From the NCBI GenBank assembly GCA_900770655.1, contig CAAGLA010000009.1:1-23828 (forward strand): a stretch of DNA of 23,828 bases, written 5' to 3'. Below are positions 1 through 8,691 of this stretch, piece by piece; the stretch's first letter is position 1; each line of letters opens with the position of its first letter. The notes beneath the pieces were generated by a model. It saw only the letters and a program-made list of their open reading frames with translations, had not been told where the DNA came from and made no database searches. The translations under genes and the position numbers were made by a program. This DNA comes from Bacteroidaceae bacterium. GTDB taxonomy: Bacteria > Bacteroidota > Bacteroidia > Bacteroidales > Bacteroidaceae.

Positions 1-159
1 AAGGTAGAGCAATGTCTAACAGCAGCACAGCGAAAAACAGTCTTAAACATACTGTCGCAAAGGGGTTTCTTTGGGGCAAAAGATAAGGTAGAGCAATGTC
101 TAACAGCAGCACAGCGAAAAACAGTCTTAAACATACTGTCGCAAAAGGGTTTCTTTGGG
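1..159 (+). repeat. Imperfect 84-bp tandem duplication of the flippase 5' end
   Basis: Bases 1-75 match bases 85-159 with one mismatch (G62 against A146), an offset of exactly 84 bp. The copy covers the leader and the first codons of the flippase gene. The left copy has its own ATG at 12 but runs into a stop at 84-86 after 24 codons, so it gives only a truncated peptide whose end overlaps the leader of the real gene. After base 75 the two copies diverge. It may be a real duplication remnant or an assembly artefact at a contig edge; the sequence alone cannot decide. Confidence 0.9.
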
Positions 160-1583
160 CCAGTATGAGCAATATCGTGTGCCAGCTCTTTACCCTGTTG
201 TTTGGAATATACTTGGCACGCATACTTGGTCCCGACGATTACGGGCCCATAGGTATGCTGGCCATTTTTTCGGCTATTGTCGGCTCGTTGCAGGACAGTG
301 GCTTTGTTGTGGCACTTGCTAACCGCAAAGAGGTAACAAACGACGACTATAACGCGGTATTCTGGTTCAATATCCTCATATCGCTGCTTATGTATGCACT
401 GCTGTATGTCTGTGCACCGTTCATTGCCTCTTTCTTTAACCAGCCTATTCTGGTGGGCCTGTCGCGCTACAATTTTCTGGGCTTTGTGGTAGCCGGGTTC
501 GGTATTGCACCTTCGGCCTATCTTTTTCGCGAACTGAAAGTAAAACAGAAGTCCATAGCACTCATACTGTCAATCGTTATTTCGGGTATAGTTGGTGTGG
601 CATTGGCGCTTAAAGGGTACTCCTATTGGGGTATTGCAACGCAGAGCATAACCTATGTTCTTGTGCGTACGGTCGTCTGCTGGTACTTTACACCGTGGCG
701 GCCAAGCTTTAAAGTTAATTTTGCGCCGTTGAGGTATCTTTTTGCATTCAGTTACCGAATTCTCATAACAAATATATTCCAACGTTTCAATTGGAATATA
801 TTCTCGTTCATTTTAGGCAAGTTCTATACCCGTACCGATGTCGGCAACTATACAAAGTCGGCCGAATGGTTCAATATGGGCAGTGAGGTTGTCAATGGAA
901 TGGTGAATGCAGTGGCACAGCCTGTGTTGGCAAAAGTTGTAGATGACTGTGAGAGACAGTTGCGTATCTTCCGCAAGATGCTGCGCTTCACAGCCTTCGT
1001 ATCTTTCCCGCTTATGTTGGGCCTCTCGCTTGTGTCGAAAGAGCTCGTTGTTATAGTAATTACAGAAAAGTGGCTTGCCAGCGCCGCAATGTTGCAGATA
1101 TTGGCTGTGTGGGGAGCTTTTATGCCTGTTCAGTCAATGTTCACGAATCTGCTTGTGAGCTGTTCCCGTTCAAAGGTCTTTATGTGGTGCACCATTGTGC
1201 AGGGTGTACTCACTCTGGCCATTCTGCTTTCGGTGTATTCATACGGTATAAAGACAATGCTTGTTGTCTACTGTGTATTCAATGTAATATGGCTTTTTGT
1301 ATGGCACCACTATGCACAAAAAGAGATTCCTATAAAGCTGTCAATGTTTATGCTCGACGTATTGCCCTATGCAGCTTTGGCTGCAATGGTTATGGTTGCG
1401 ACATATTTCCTGACAACTTTTACCGAAAATGTATATATGTTGCTTGCTTCGAGAATTTCTATTGCCGCCCTGCTTTATATGGGTGTTGCATATATTGTAC
1501 GCAGCGAGGAGTTGCGCGAGATAATAGATTTCTTGTTCAGGCGTAAAAGAGGCAAGAGGTATGAAAAAAATACTGTACGATAA
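96..1583 (+). CDS. Wzx-like polysaccharide flippase (MOP superfamily, PST type)
   Basis: This 495-aa polytopic membrane protein should move undecaprenyl-linked oligosaccharide units across the inner membrane. The N-terminus has the pattern usual for the Polysacc_synt family: an amphipathic AKGFLW start, then a first membrane helix with YLARILGPDDYG (about residues 39-50) and the DSGF segment near 67-70. About a dozen or more hydrophobic segments run to residue 480, and the tail is very basic. The length fits the family (420-500 aa). ATG 96 is chosen because it begins the conserved N-terminus; the identical ATG at 12 is followed by a stop. The gene overlaps the next one by 23 bases, which points to translational coupling. 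The glycosyltransferases downstream support a role in surface glycan export. The substrate cannot be told from sequence. Confidence 0.88.
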   Translation: MSNSSTAKNSLKHTVAKGFLWASMSNIVCQLFTLLFGIYLARILGPDDYGPIGMLAIFSAIVGSLQDSGFVVALANRKEVTNDDYNAVFWFNILISLLMYALLYVCAPFIASFFNQPILVGLSRYNFLGFVVAGFGIAPSAYLFRELKVKQKSIALILSIVISGIVGVALALKGYSYWGIATQSITYVLVRTVVCWYFTPWRPSFKVNFAPLRYLFAFSYRILITNIFQRFNWNIFSFILGKFYTRTDVGNYTKSAEWFNMGSEVVNGMVNAVAQPVLAKVVDDCERQLRIFRKMLRFTAFVSFPLMLGLSLVSKELVVIVITEKWLASAAMLQILAVWGAFMPVQSMFTNLLVSCSRSKVFMWCTIVQGVLTLAILLSVYSYGIKTMLVVYCVFNVIWLFVWHHYAQKEIPIKLSMFMLDVLPYAALAAMVMVATYFLTTFTENVYMLLASRISIAALLYMGVAYIVRSEELREIIDFLFRRKRGKRYEKNTVR

Positions 1584-2649
1584 TCAAATGTTCACTTTTC
1601 AGCGCTTTGGCGGTGTAACACGCTATTTTGCCGACTTGATGTATAATCTGCCGGCCGGTGAGTTTACATTTGATATCCCAATGCGTTACTGCGAAAACCA
1701 CTATCTAACTGAGACCTACGGCCAGAAGTACGATAAAATCTCTTTTCCGGACAACTATCGTATAAGACGCAGAATATACCAACTGGCAAACAAACATATA
1801 TCGTGGAAGGCTATTAAGTTCAACGACTATGATATTTTCCACCCTACATACTTCAACCCCTATTTCCTTAAATCAATCAAGCGCAGGCAAAAACCGTTTG
1901 TGCTGACAATACACGATATGACTTTTGAGCGCTATCCTCAGGATGTGCTCATATATGACCGTACTATACCGCACAAGAAACGTCTTATAGCCGAAGCTGA
2001 CCACATAATTGCAGTGAGCGAGAATACCAAACGCGACATTGTGGAACAGCTAGGAACCGACCCTTCGAGAATATCGGTTGTGCACCACGGCTACAGGGAT
2101 ATTGTCCGGGCTGCCCCGCAGATGCTCGACCGTTATGTGCTCTATGTGGGTGAGCGTAAAGGCTACAAGAACTTCTTTCCGTGGCTATCGGCAATCAGGC
2201 CCATTTTTAACTTCGACCCAAATCTTAAGGTTGTATGTACGGGCAGTATGTTCACAACGTCGGAACTGAAACTCTTCAAAAAATGGAACATTGCCGACAG
2301 GCTTGTGCATATATCGGCCAATGATGCACAAATGGCATCGCTGTATAAATATGCCCTCTGTTTTGTCTTTCCGTCGCACTACGAAGGTTTCGGAATACCT
2401 ATACTCGAGGCTTTTGCAAACGGCTGTCCTGTGTGCCTCAGCAACGCAAGCTGTTTCCCCGAAGTGGCTGGTGACGCGGCGCTGTTCTTTAACCCCTGCG
2501 ACGCTCAGTCTATGCAGGATACGCTCAAGGAACTGCTTGTCAGCAATACCTTGCGTGATGAACTGCGCCAGAAAGGTCTGCAACGCAGCAAGGAGTTCTC
2601 GCTCGAGAAGATGGTTGAAAGGACCTGTGATGTATATCGTAAAGTTTAA
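1561..2649 (+). CDS. GT-B glycosyltransferase, family 4 type
   Basis: This 362-aa cytoplasmic enzyme is expected to transfer a sugar from a nucleotide-sugar donor to the growing lipid-linked glycan. The N-terminal Rossmann half carries FGGVTRYFADL (residues 16-26), the usual acceptor-side loop. The C-terminal half has the donor-site motif HYEGFGIPILEAFANGCPV, with the E-x7-E pair at E275 and E283. Length is typical of family 4. It starts inside the end of the flippase gene (23-base overlap) and ends 5 bases before the next gene, so it is surely co-transcribed. Similar proteins are often called mannosyltransferase-like, but donor and linkage are not readable here. Confidence 0.88.
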   Translation: MKKILYDNQMFTFQRFGGVTRYFADLMYNLPAGEFTFDIPMRYCENHYLTETYGQKYDKISFPDNYRIRRRIYQLANKHISWKAIKFNDYDIFHPTYFNPYFLKSIKRRQKPFVLTIHDMTFERYPQDVLIYDRTIPHKKRLIAEADHIIAVSENTKRDIVEQLGTDPSRISVVHHGYRDIVRAAPQMLDRYVLYVGERKGYKNFFPWLSAIRPIFNFDPNLKVVCTGSMFTTSELKLFKKWNIADRLVHISANDAQMASLYKYALCFVFPSHYEGFGIPILEAFANGCPVCLSNASCFPEVAGDAALFFNPCDAQSMQDTLKELLVSNTLRDELRQKGLQRSKEFSLEKMVERTCDVYRKV

Positions 2650-2654
2650 AGCCT

Positions 2655-3884
2655 ATGAAAGCAAGTCTCTCTTCTTTTTCTCGTCTGTGGCCTATAGCCA
2701 AGCGCCGTATGGCAGCCGGTATGATATCGGCTGTAGAGAAACTGCTGCTGCGCGAAAAACTAATCAGGAACGTATTTGGAAGTTCGCACAAGAAGCGTGT
2801 ACTTCTGTGCCATATGCCCGAAGCATTCAAAACCCGTAAATTGCCTAAGTATCATTCAAACATAACAGAGTGTTATGCTATAGCCCAATGTTTCGACAGG
2901 CTTGGTTACCGCGTCGACTGCTCTTCGCGTGCAAAAAAGGGTATAGACTATTCGCCCTACGACATTGTGTTCGGAATAAACGGCAATGCCTTTTTTGGCT
3001 CTTTCACTGCTCGCTGCAAGGAAAATGAGCCTTTGAGAATATTCTATTCAGTTGGGGCACACACCTGTTACAACTATACCGTTACGGTGGAACGCAACCG
3101 CGAAATGCACGAGCGTCACGGCTTGTGGCTGTTGGGCTCGAACAGGTATATCCCGGGCGACGCAAGGAACTATTACGAAGCCCATTTCAGCGATGCTGTA
3201 ATTTGCTTGGGCAATGATTTCGTGCGCAGTTTCTTTGAAAAAGACGATGCTCGCGCAGGCCATTATAAATCTCTTCCGGCATTCTTTTTTCCGGTTGCAG
3301 AACCTTCTAAGGATAAAGACTTTGAAAAGTGCCGTCGCAACCTGCTATGGTTCGGCAGTATGGGTATGGTTCACAAAGGGCTCGATATTGCAATAGACTT
3401 TGCTGTTGCCCATCCCGAATATAGACTTCATATTTGTGGCGGCAGCAGTCAGGAACGCGGTTTCTGGGATCTCTATAATCCGGTGCTTAAGGAGCACGAT
3501 AACATTGTAATGCACGGTTTCGTCGATATTGAATCGGAAAAGTTCAGGGAGATACTTTCCGAGTGTTCGGTGTTGGTTAATCCTTCAATTTCGGAGAGCG
3601 GTGCTGTAGCGGTACTCAATGTGCTTGGTAACGGCGCTTTGTTGCCTGTGTGCAGCGAGGCTACGGGCATAGAACTTTCGTCAGCGGGCATTGTTGTTCC
3701 ATCTGTCACATACAGGAACTTTGAAGCGGCCTTGCTTGCTGCTGGCGAAATGAGCCCTGACGAGCTGAAAGAGAAGGCTTGGGCTGCTCACAGGTTTGTT
3801 CTCGAAAATTATACTCTGGAGAAATATAAAGAGAATATGTATAATATATTGAAAGATATAATAGAAAATAACGATAAATTATGA
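2655..3884 (+). CDS. GT-B-fold glycosyltransferase with an altered donor motif
   Basis: This 409-aa protein has the layout of a GT-B glycosyltransferase. The C-terminal half begins near LLWFGSMGMVHKGLDIAI (about residues 231-248) and contains HICGGSSQERGFW and the late motif SISESGAVAVLNVLGNGALL. In the last motif the first catalytic-site glutamate is E314, but the position eight residues later, normally Glu, is Asn322. The N-terminal half (VLLCHMPEAF, then YSVGAHTCYN) is unlike the preceding enzyme. The ATG at 2655 follows the previous stop by 5 bases. The last bases overlap the next gene as ATGA. A glycan-assembly role is inferred from fold and neighbours; the donor is unknown, and the altered motif may mean an unusual donor. 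Confidence 0.78.
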   Translation: MKASLSSFSRLWPIAKRRMAAGMISAVEKLLLREKLIRNVFGSSHKKRVLLCHMPEAFKTRKLPKYHSNITECYAIAQCFDRLGYRVDCSSRAKKGIDYSPYDIVFGINGNAFFGSFTARCKENEPLRIFYSVGAHTCYNYTVTVERNREMHERHGLWLLGSNRYIPGDARNYYEAHFSDAVICLGNDFVRSFFEKDDARAGHYKSLPAFFFPVAEPSKDKDFEKCRRNLLWFGSMGMVHKGLDIAIDFAVAHPEYRLHICGGSSQERGFWDLYNPVLKEHDNIVMHGFVDIESEKFREILSECSVLVNPSISESGAVAVLNVLGNGALLPVCSEATGIELSSAGIVVPSVTYRNFEAALLAAGEMSPDELKEKAWAAHRFVLENYTLEKYKENMYNILKDIIENNDKL

Positions 3885-6454
3885 AAAGTATTAGTTGGAA
3901 ACAGATTGTACCGCACGTTGTAGCTGTTTGTGTTTTCTTGCTTCTTACACTGGTCTACTTCAGTCCTGTTCTCGAAGGAAAGGATATTAAACAAGACGAT
4001 GCCATTGGTTCAATGGGGTGGGGAAAGGATGCCCGTGATTATCACGAAGAGACGGGAGAGTATAGTTATTGGTCCAATTCAATGTTTTCGGGAATGCCTT
4101 GTAACTATACATTCGCGCCACAGCCGGCAAATGTCTTCAAGCCAATAGGCGAGGTTGTTACATTGAACATTTTCGGTGCTTCGCAAAGACACATAGGCTG
4201 TATATTTGCCACCTTTGTCGGTTGTTATATACTATTCCTTGCTCTTGGTTGCAGGCCGTGGCTCAGTGTGGCGGGCTCAATAGTATACACGCTTGGTTCG
4301 TACAACTTCATTATAATAGATGCAGGCCATATGAACAAGAGCCTTGTAATAGCCACAATGGCTCCCGTCATAGGCGGTATACTGCTTTGTTACAGGCGCA
4401 AGTTGCTTGCAGGCTCGCTTGTGACTCTGCTCTTTGCCGGGCTTAATGTATACTGGAGCCACCAGCAGGTGAGCTATTATCTGTTGCTCACAGCTGTTAT
4501 AATGGCAGTAGTGTATTTTATATATGCTTGGCGCGAAAAGTGGCTTCCATACTATTGGAAGGCTACCGGTGTGCTGGCGGTAGTGGCTCTGTTGGCAGTA
4601 GCTCCGGCAGTGGGTATCCTTTTGCCTACAAACGATTATGCCAAAGACTCTATGCGAGGCGGTTCGGAACAGAGCAATGGTGGCGGTGAAGAGAAGTCAT
4701 CGGGTCTTAATATAGACTATGCTTTCGACTGGAGCTATGGCAAGGCAGAGAGTATGACACTGCTTGTCCCGAACCTCTATGGCTCCGCTTCGGGGCATAA
4801 TCTTGGAACTGAGAGCCAAACATATACTGCATACAAGAACTATGTATCGGGCGCAATGATTGAGCAGGGTATAACAGCTCTTTTACAGCAATACCCCGGG
4901 CTCGACAGAATGACGGCAATGAATTACATAGATTCAAACCTCGTAGAGAGTGAGGCATCGAGACAGGCGGCGCAGTTTGTTGCGTCGGCTCCTACATACT
5001 GGGGCGACCAACCCTTCACTTCGGGTCCTGTATATGTGGGTGCCATAGTGTGTTTCCTCTTTGTGCTTGGTATTTTTGTTGTAAAGGGTCCGGAAAAATG
5101 GTGGTTGCTTGTGGCAACACTCTTCTCGCTTGTTCTTGCTTGGGGCCGGAATATGCCGGAAATAAACAATTTCCTCTTTGAGTATATGCCGCTTTACAAC
5201 AAGTTCCGTGCTCCTTCAATGGCACTTGTGGTAACAACCCTGACAATGTCTACACTTGCTATATTGGCTGTAAAGAGCCTGCTGTCAATGTTCTCGTCGG
5301 GAAAAGAGGGTGAACAGGAAAAAGCATTCAAGACGCTATATATCTCTTTTGGAATAGTAGGCGGTATAGCGCTTATTCTTGCTCTTTTTGGTGGCTCAAT
5401 GTTCTCTTTTGTTTCTCCAAATGATGCAGCAATGGGAATAGATGCCATTCCCGAACTATACAGTGCAATCATTGCCGACCGTACTGAAATGCTCACCTCG
5501 GATGCTTGGCGCTCGTTTGTCTTTATAGCGGCTGCAGCGGCACTGCTGTTCGTTGCAGGGTACTTTAGAAATATAAAGAGGTTCTATGTCGTAGGTGCTC
5601 TCTCTCTGCTGTTCCTTTTCGATATGTGGCCTGTGTGCCAACGTTATCTTAACGACGATAAGTTTATGCCCAAGAAGGAGACAACGGAAATTGCATTCAC
5701 TGCAGTCGACAGCCAAATAAAGGCAATGGCGGGCGACGATGCGCACTACCGTGTGCTTAACCTTGCAGGCAACACCTTCAACGAGGCGTTTACATCGTAC
5801 AAGCACAGCTCTATCGGTGGCTACAGTCCGGCAAAGCTCTCAAGGTATCAGGATTTGATAAACGTGCATTTGTCGCAAATGAACTTCAACGTTATATCTA
5901 TGCTCAATACGCGCTTCATAATAACAGAGCAGGGTGTGGTAGAGAATCTTCAGGAGTATGGCCTGCCGGGAGCGTATGGAAACTGTTGGCTTGTAGACAA
6001 CGTTGAATGGGTCAGCGGTGCGCAGGAAGAGATTGAGGCTATTACAGCAGTTGACAAGCAGACTGCATATATAGACAAGGCTTGGCTCGGAAATGTGGAA
6101 AATCCTGAGCAGTACAACAATTCCCGGCCGGGTACAATAACAATGACACAGTACAAAGGCCCGGGCAATATAATATACGAGAGTAATTGCGATGCACCCA
6201 AGATAGCCGTATTCTCCGAAGTATACTACAAGACTTGGAAAGCGTTTATCGACGGCAAAGAGGTAACCCCTCTGCGTGCCAACTATGTTCTGCGTGCCCT
6301 GCCTTTGCCGGCCGGCAAGCATACCATTGAGTTCAAGTGTGTCGATGAACTTATGATAGAGAGCCACAAATGGTCGTTGTATCTGTCTATATTCGTGGGT
6401 GTGGTTATGGTTGCCGCCGTAGCGTTCGGTATATACCGCAAAGCAAAGAGATAA
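3881..6454 (+). CDS. YfhO-family GT-C-like membrane protein
   Basis: This 857-aa protein has a short cytoplasmic start, a first membrane segment at about residues 12-30, and a long polar loop (31-90) with conserved-looking acidic residues (D39, D40, D50, D53) as expected for GT-C folds. About a dozen further membrane helices run to roughly residue 580. A soluble extracytoplasmic domain (about 590-825) ends with a YYKTWKAFIDGKEV-type segment and a final helix near 832-851. This matches the YfhO family. In Bacillus and Listeria, YfhO is thought to transfer sugars from a lipid carrier to teichoic acid outside the membrane. Here a similar polymer- or lipid-modifying step is inferred. It is coupled to the preceding gene by an ATGA overlap, and the following GT2 gene starts 6 bases after its stop. 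Confidence 0.85.
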   Translation: MKSISWKQIVPHVVAVCVFLLLTLVYFSPVLEGKDIKQDDAIGSMGWGKDARDYHEETGEYSYWSNSMFSGMPCNYTFAPQPANVFKPIGEVVTLNIFGASQRHIGCIFATFVGCYILFLALGCRPWLSVAGSIVYTLGSYNFIIIDAGHMNKSLVIATMAPVIGGILLCYRRKLLAGSLVTLLFAGLNVYWSHQQVSYYLLLTAVIMAVVYFIYAWREKWLPYYWKATGVLAVVALLAVAPAVGILLPTNDYAKDSMRGGSEQSNGGGEEKSSGLNIDYAFDWSYGKAESMTLLVPNLYGSASGHNLGTESQTYTAYKNYVSGAMIEQGITALLQQYPGLDRMTAMNYIDSNLVESEASRQAAQFVASAPTYWGDQPFTSGPVYVGAIVCFLFVLGIFVVKGPEKWWLLVATLFSLVLAWGRNMPEINNFLFEYMPLYNKFRAPSMALVVTTLTMSTLAILAVKSLLSMFSSGKEGEQEKAFKTLYISFGIVGGIALILALFGGSMFSFVSPNDAAMGIDAIPELYSAIIADRTEMLTSDAWRSFVFIAAAAALLFVAGYFRNIKRFYVVGALSLLFLFDMWPVCQRYLNDDKFMPKKETTEIAFTAVDSQIKAMAGDDAHYRVLNLAGNTFNEAFTSYKHSSIGGYSPAKLSRYQDLINVHLSQMNFNVISMLNTRFIITEQGVVENLQEYGLPGAYGNCWLVDNVEWVSGAQEEIEAITAVDKQTAYIDKAWLGNVENPEQYNNSRPGTITMTQYKGPGNIIYESNCDAPKIAVFSEVYYKTWKAFIDGKEVTPLRANYVLRALPLPAGKHTIEFKCVDELMIESHKWSLYLSIFVGVVMVAAVAFGIYRKAKR

Positions 6455-6460
6455 ACTTTT

Positions 6461-7204
6461 ATGGGACTTAAACCGAAATTCTCCATAATAACAATAACAT
6501 ACAATGCGGCAGAGGTCATTGAACCTACGCTGCAGAGTGTGTTGGCGCAGACATACACCAATTACGAATATCTGCTCATTGACGGCGGCTCTACCGACGG
6601 CACTGTGGAGAAAGCCCAAGCAAGCGGAATTGCCATAGCTCACTTGGTAAGTGAACGCGATAACGGGCTGTACGATGCAATGAACAAGGGTATTGCACTT
6701 GCCACAGGCGATTATCTCTGTTTTCTCAATGCCGGAGATGCCTTTTATGCCCCCTCTACATTGCAGCAGATAGTAGATGCTATAAAAGACGAAAAGGAGT
6801 TGCCGGGTGTGTTGTATGGCGAAACGGCTGAGGTTAACGAGAACCGCGACTTCGTGCGTATGCGCAGGTTGTCGGTGCCCGAAAAACTGACTTGGCGCAG
6901 TTTTAAGGATGGAATGGTGGTATGTCATCAGGCTTTTTATGCCCGCCGCGATATTGCGCCTATGTACGATATGAAGTACCGCCTTTCGGCCGACGTAGAC
7001 TGGTGCATAAGGGTAATGAAAAATGCATCAAAACTTGTTAAAGTCGATGCCACTTTGGTGAATTATCTTCAGAATGGTTTATCTTTGAAACATCACCGGG
7101 CTTCGCTCGTTGAGCGTTTCTGGATAATGAAGAAACACTATGGGCTTCTGTCCACTGTCTTTAGACACCTGTGGTTTGTGGTGCGCTCTATTGTAAAGAG
7201 ATAA
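6461..7204 (+). CDS. Family 2 glycosyltransferase (GT-A)
   Basis: This 247-aa enzyme has a clear GT2 fold: FSIITITYNA (residues 7-16), LIDGGSTDGT with D41 (39-48), the SERDNGLYDAMNKGI loop (64-78), and the metal-binding stretch FLNAGDAF (88-95) with D93 as the DxD-like acid. The second half has CHQAFYARR and DVDWCIRV, the usual acceptor-side motifs of WcaA/colanic-type members. There is no transmembrane pair at the C-terminus; the tail is basic and amphipathic, suggesting peripheral membrane contact. It follows the YfhO gene by 6 bases and is the last member of the glycan operon. It may charge the lipid carrier that the YfhO protein uses, which is inference. Confidence 0.9.
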   Translation: MGLKPKFSIITITYNAAEVIEPTLQSVLAQTYTNYEYLLIDGGSTDGTVEKAQASGIAIAHLVSERDNGLYDAMNKGIALATGDYLCFLNAGDAFYAPSTLQQIVDAIKDEKELPGVLYGETAEVNENRDFVRMRRLSVPEKLTWRSFKDGMVVCHQAFYARRDIAPMYDMKYRLSADVDWCIRVMKNASKLVKVDATLVNYLQNGLSLKHHRASLVERFWIMKKHYGLLSTVFRHLWFVVRSIVKR

Positions 7205-7237
7205 AATAATTAGGAACAAACTTATAAACTAACCGTT

Positions 7238-8629
7238 ATGTTTTCAAAAGAGACTTATATTTCACGCCGTCGCGTGCTGAAAGAGAAGATGGGTAGCGGC
7301 CTGCTGCTCTTCTTGGGTAATAATTTTACGGGAATAAATTATGCCGACAATGCATACCATTTCCGTCAGGATTCAACATTCCTCTACTATTTCGCGTCGG
7401 ATTACGAAGGGCTTGCTGCCGTTATAGATGTAGACAACGACAAAGAGATAATCTTTGGCAACGAACTTACAATAGACGATATTGTATGGACCGGCGTGCA
7501 GCCTACTATAAAGGAGAAAAGCGAGCGTGTGGGCATTGAAATGACACGTCCTATGAGCGACCTTGCCACATATATAAAGGATGCTCAGGCAAAAGGACAG
7601 AAAGTACATTTCTTGCCGCCCTATCGCGGTGAACACCGAGTGTGGCTGCAGGAACTGCTTGGAATAAACCCATCGCAGCAGGATGTAGAGGCCTCTATGG
7701 AGTTTGTGAAGGCTGTAATTGCTCAGCGTAACTACAAGAGCGAGGAGGAAATTGCACAGATAGAAGAGGCTGTAAACGTGTCGGTAGATATGCATTGTGC
7801 TGCAATGAGGGCTGTTCGTCCCGGCACAACCGAGGCCGAAATTGTAGCAGTTGTTCAGGCCGAAGCACAGAAACATAATTTCAACCTCTCTTTCCCAATT
7901 ATCGCAACAGTCAATGGCCAGACGCTGCATAACCACGCGTACGGTACAGAGCCTTTGAGAGAGGGGCAGATGTTATTGCTCGATTCGGGCTGTGAGAACG
8001 CTATGCACTATGCCGGTGACCTTACAACAACAATGCCTGTCGGCCGTAATTTTACTGAACAGCAGCGCGTGGTGTGCAATATTCTGCGCCGTGCTCATCT
8101 CACTGCAACGGAGAATCTTCGCCCCGGTATAGAGTATCGTGAAGTACATAAACTCGTACTTACAGAAATAGCAAAGGGAATGATAGATTTGGGCCTGATG
8201 AAAGGTGACCCTGTTGAGGCTACCGTGAAGGGTGCCACCTGTATGTTTATGCCACACGGTCTTGGCCATATGATGGGGCTCGATGTACACGATATGGAGA
8301 ACTTCGGTGAGGTTAATGTAGGTTATGAAGAGGGGCGTTCAAAGAGTACTTTGTTTGGCTGGAAGTCGTTGAGGCTTGCCAAAGCTCTTGAACCGGGCTT
8401 TGTTTTTTCGGTAGAGCCGGGTATTTACTTCATCCCCGACCTAATAGACAAATGGCGTGCCGAAAAGCAGTTTACCGATTTCATCTGCTACGACAAGCTC
8501 GATGCGTGGAAGAACTTCGGCGGTATGCGCGGCGAAGAGGACTATTATGTATTTGAAGGCGGTGCCCGCCGTTTGGGCAAGTACAAGCCAATGTCGCCCG
8601 AAGAGATTGAGGAGGAGCACAACCGCTAA
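7238..8629 (+). CDS. pepP: Xaa-Pro aminopeptidase (M24B metallopeptidase)
   Basis: This 463-aa cytosolic enzyme removes an N-terminal residue that precedes proline. It has an N-terminal creatinase-like domain (1-165) and a C-terminal pita-bread domain. The five expected metal ligands are visible: D249 in LLLDSGCE, D261 in YAGDLT, H344 in PHGLGHMMG, E393 in SVEPGIY and E433 in GMRGEEDYY. H340 and the HDMENFG stretch fit the proline-binding site. There is no signal peptide. It lies 33 bases after the glycosyltransferase gene on the same strand, so it may be read from the same transcript; no consensus promoter is visible in the gap. Transcription probably ends at the palindrome downstream. Confidence 0.94.
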   Translation: MFSKETYISRRRVLKEKMGSGLLLFLGNNFTGINYADNAYHFRQDSTFLYYFASDYEGLAAVIDVDNDKEIIFGNELTIDDIVWTGVQPTIKEKSERVGIEMTRPMSDLATYIKDAQAKGQKVHFLPPYRGEHRVWLQELLGINPSQQDVEASMEFVKAVIAQRNYKSEEEIAQIEEAVNVSVDMHCAAMRAVRPGTTEAEIVAVVQAEAQKHNFNLSFPIIATVNGQTLHNHAYGTEPLREGQMLLLDSGCENAMHYAGDLTTTMPVGRNFTEQQRVVCNILRRAHLTATENLRPGIEYREVHKLVLTEIAKGMIDLGLMKGDPVEATVKGATCMFMPHGLGHMMGLDVHDMENFGEVNVGYEEGRSKSTLFGWKSLRLAKALEPGFVFSVEPGIYFIPDLIDKWRAEKQFTDFICYDKLDAWKNFGGMRGEEDYYVFEGGARRLGKYKPMSPEEIEEEHNR

Positions 8630-8650
8630 AGCATAAATGTGCTTTTTACT

Positions 8651-8686
8651 TAAAGAGGTGGCAACCTGCAGGTTGCCACCTCTTTA
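8651..8686. terminator. Perfect 36-bp palindrome, probable bidirectional terminator
   Basis: The 36 bases read identically on both strands, giving 18-base arms centred on TGCA, with GAGGTGGCAACC as the strong stem. It lies 21 bases after the pepP stop and 5 bases beyond the stop of the small minus-strand ORF, so it sits between two converging genes. The outer TAAAGA/TCTTTA ends give a short T-rich exit on each side rather than a long U-run. Confidence 0.65.
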
Positions 8687-8691
8687 GATGA

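Noticed and set aside
5840..6928. Long minus-strand open frame (362 codons) across the YfhO and GT2 genes
   Set aside because: It lies antisense to two well-supported genes, is rich in Cys, His and Tyr in an unstructured order and has no family motif; it reflects codon bias on the coding strand.
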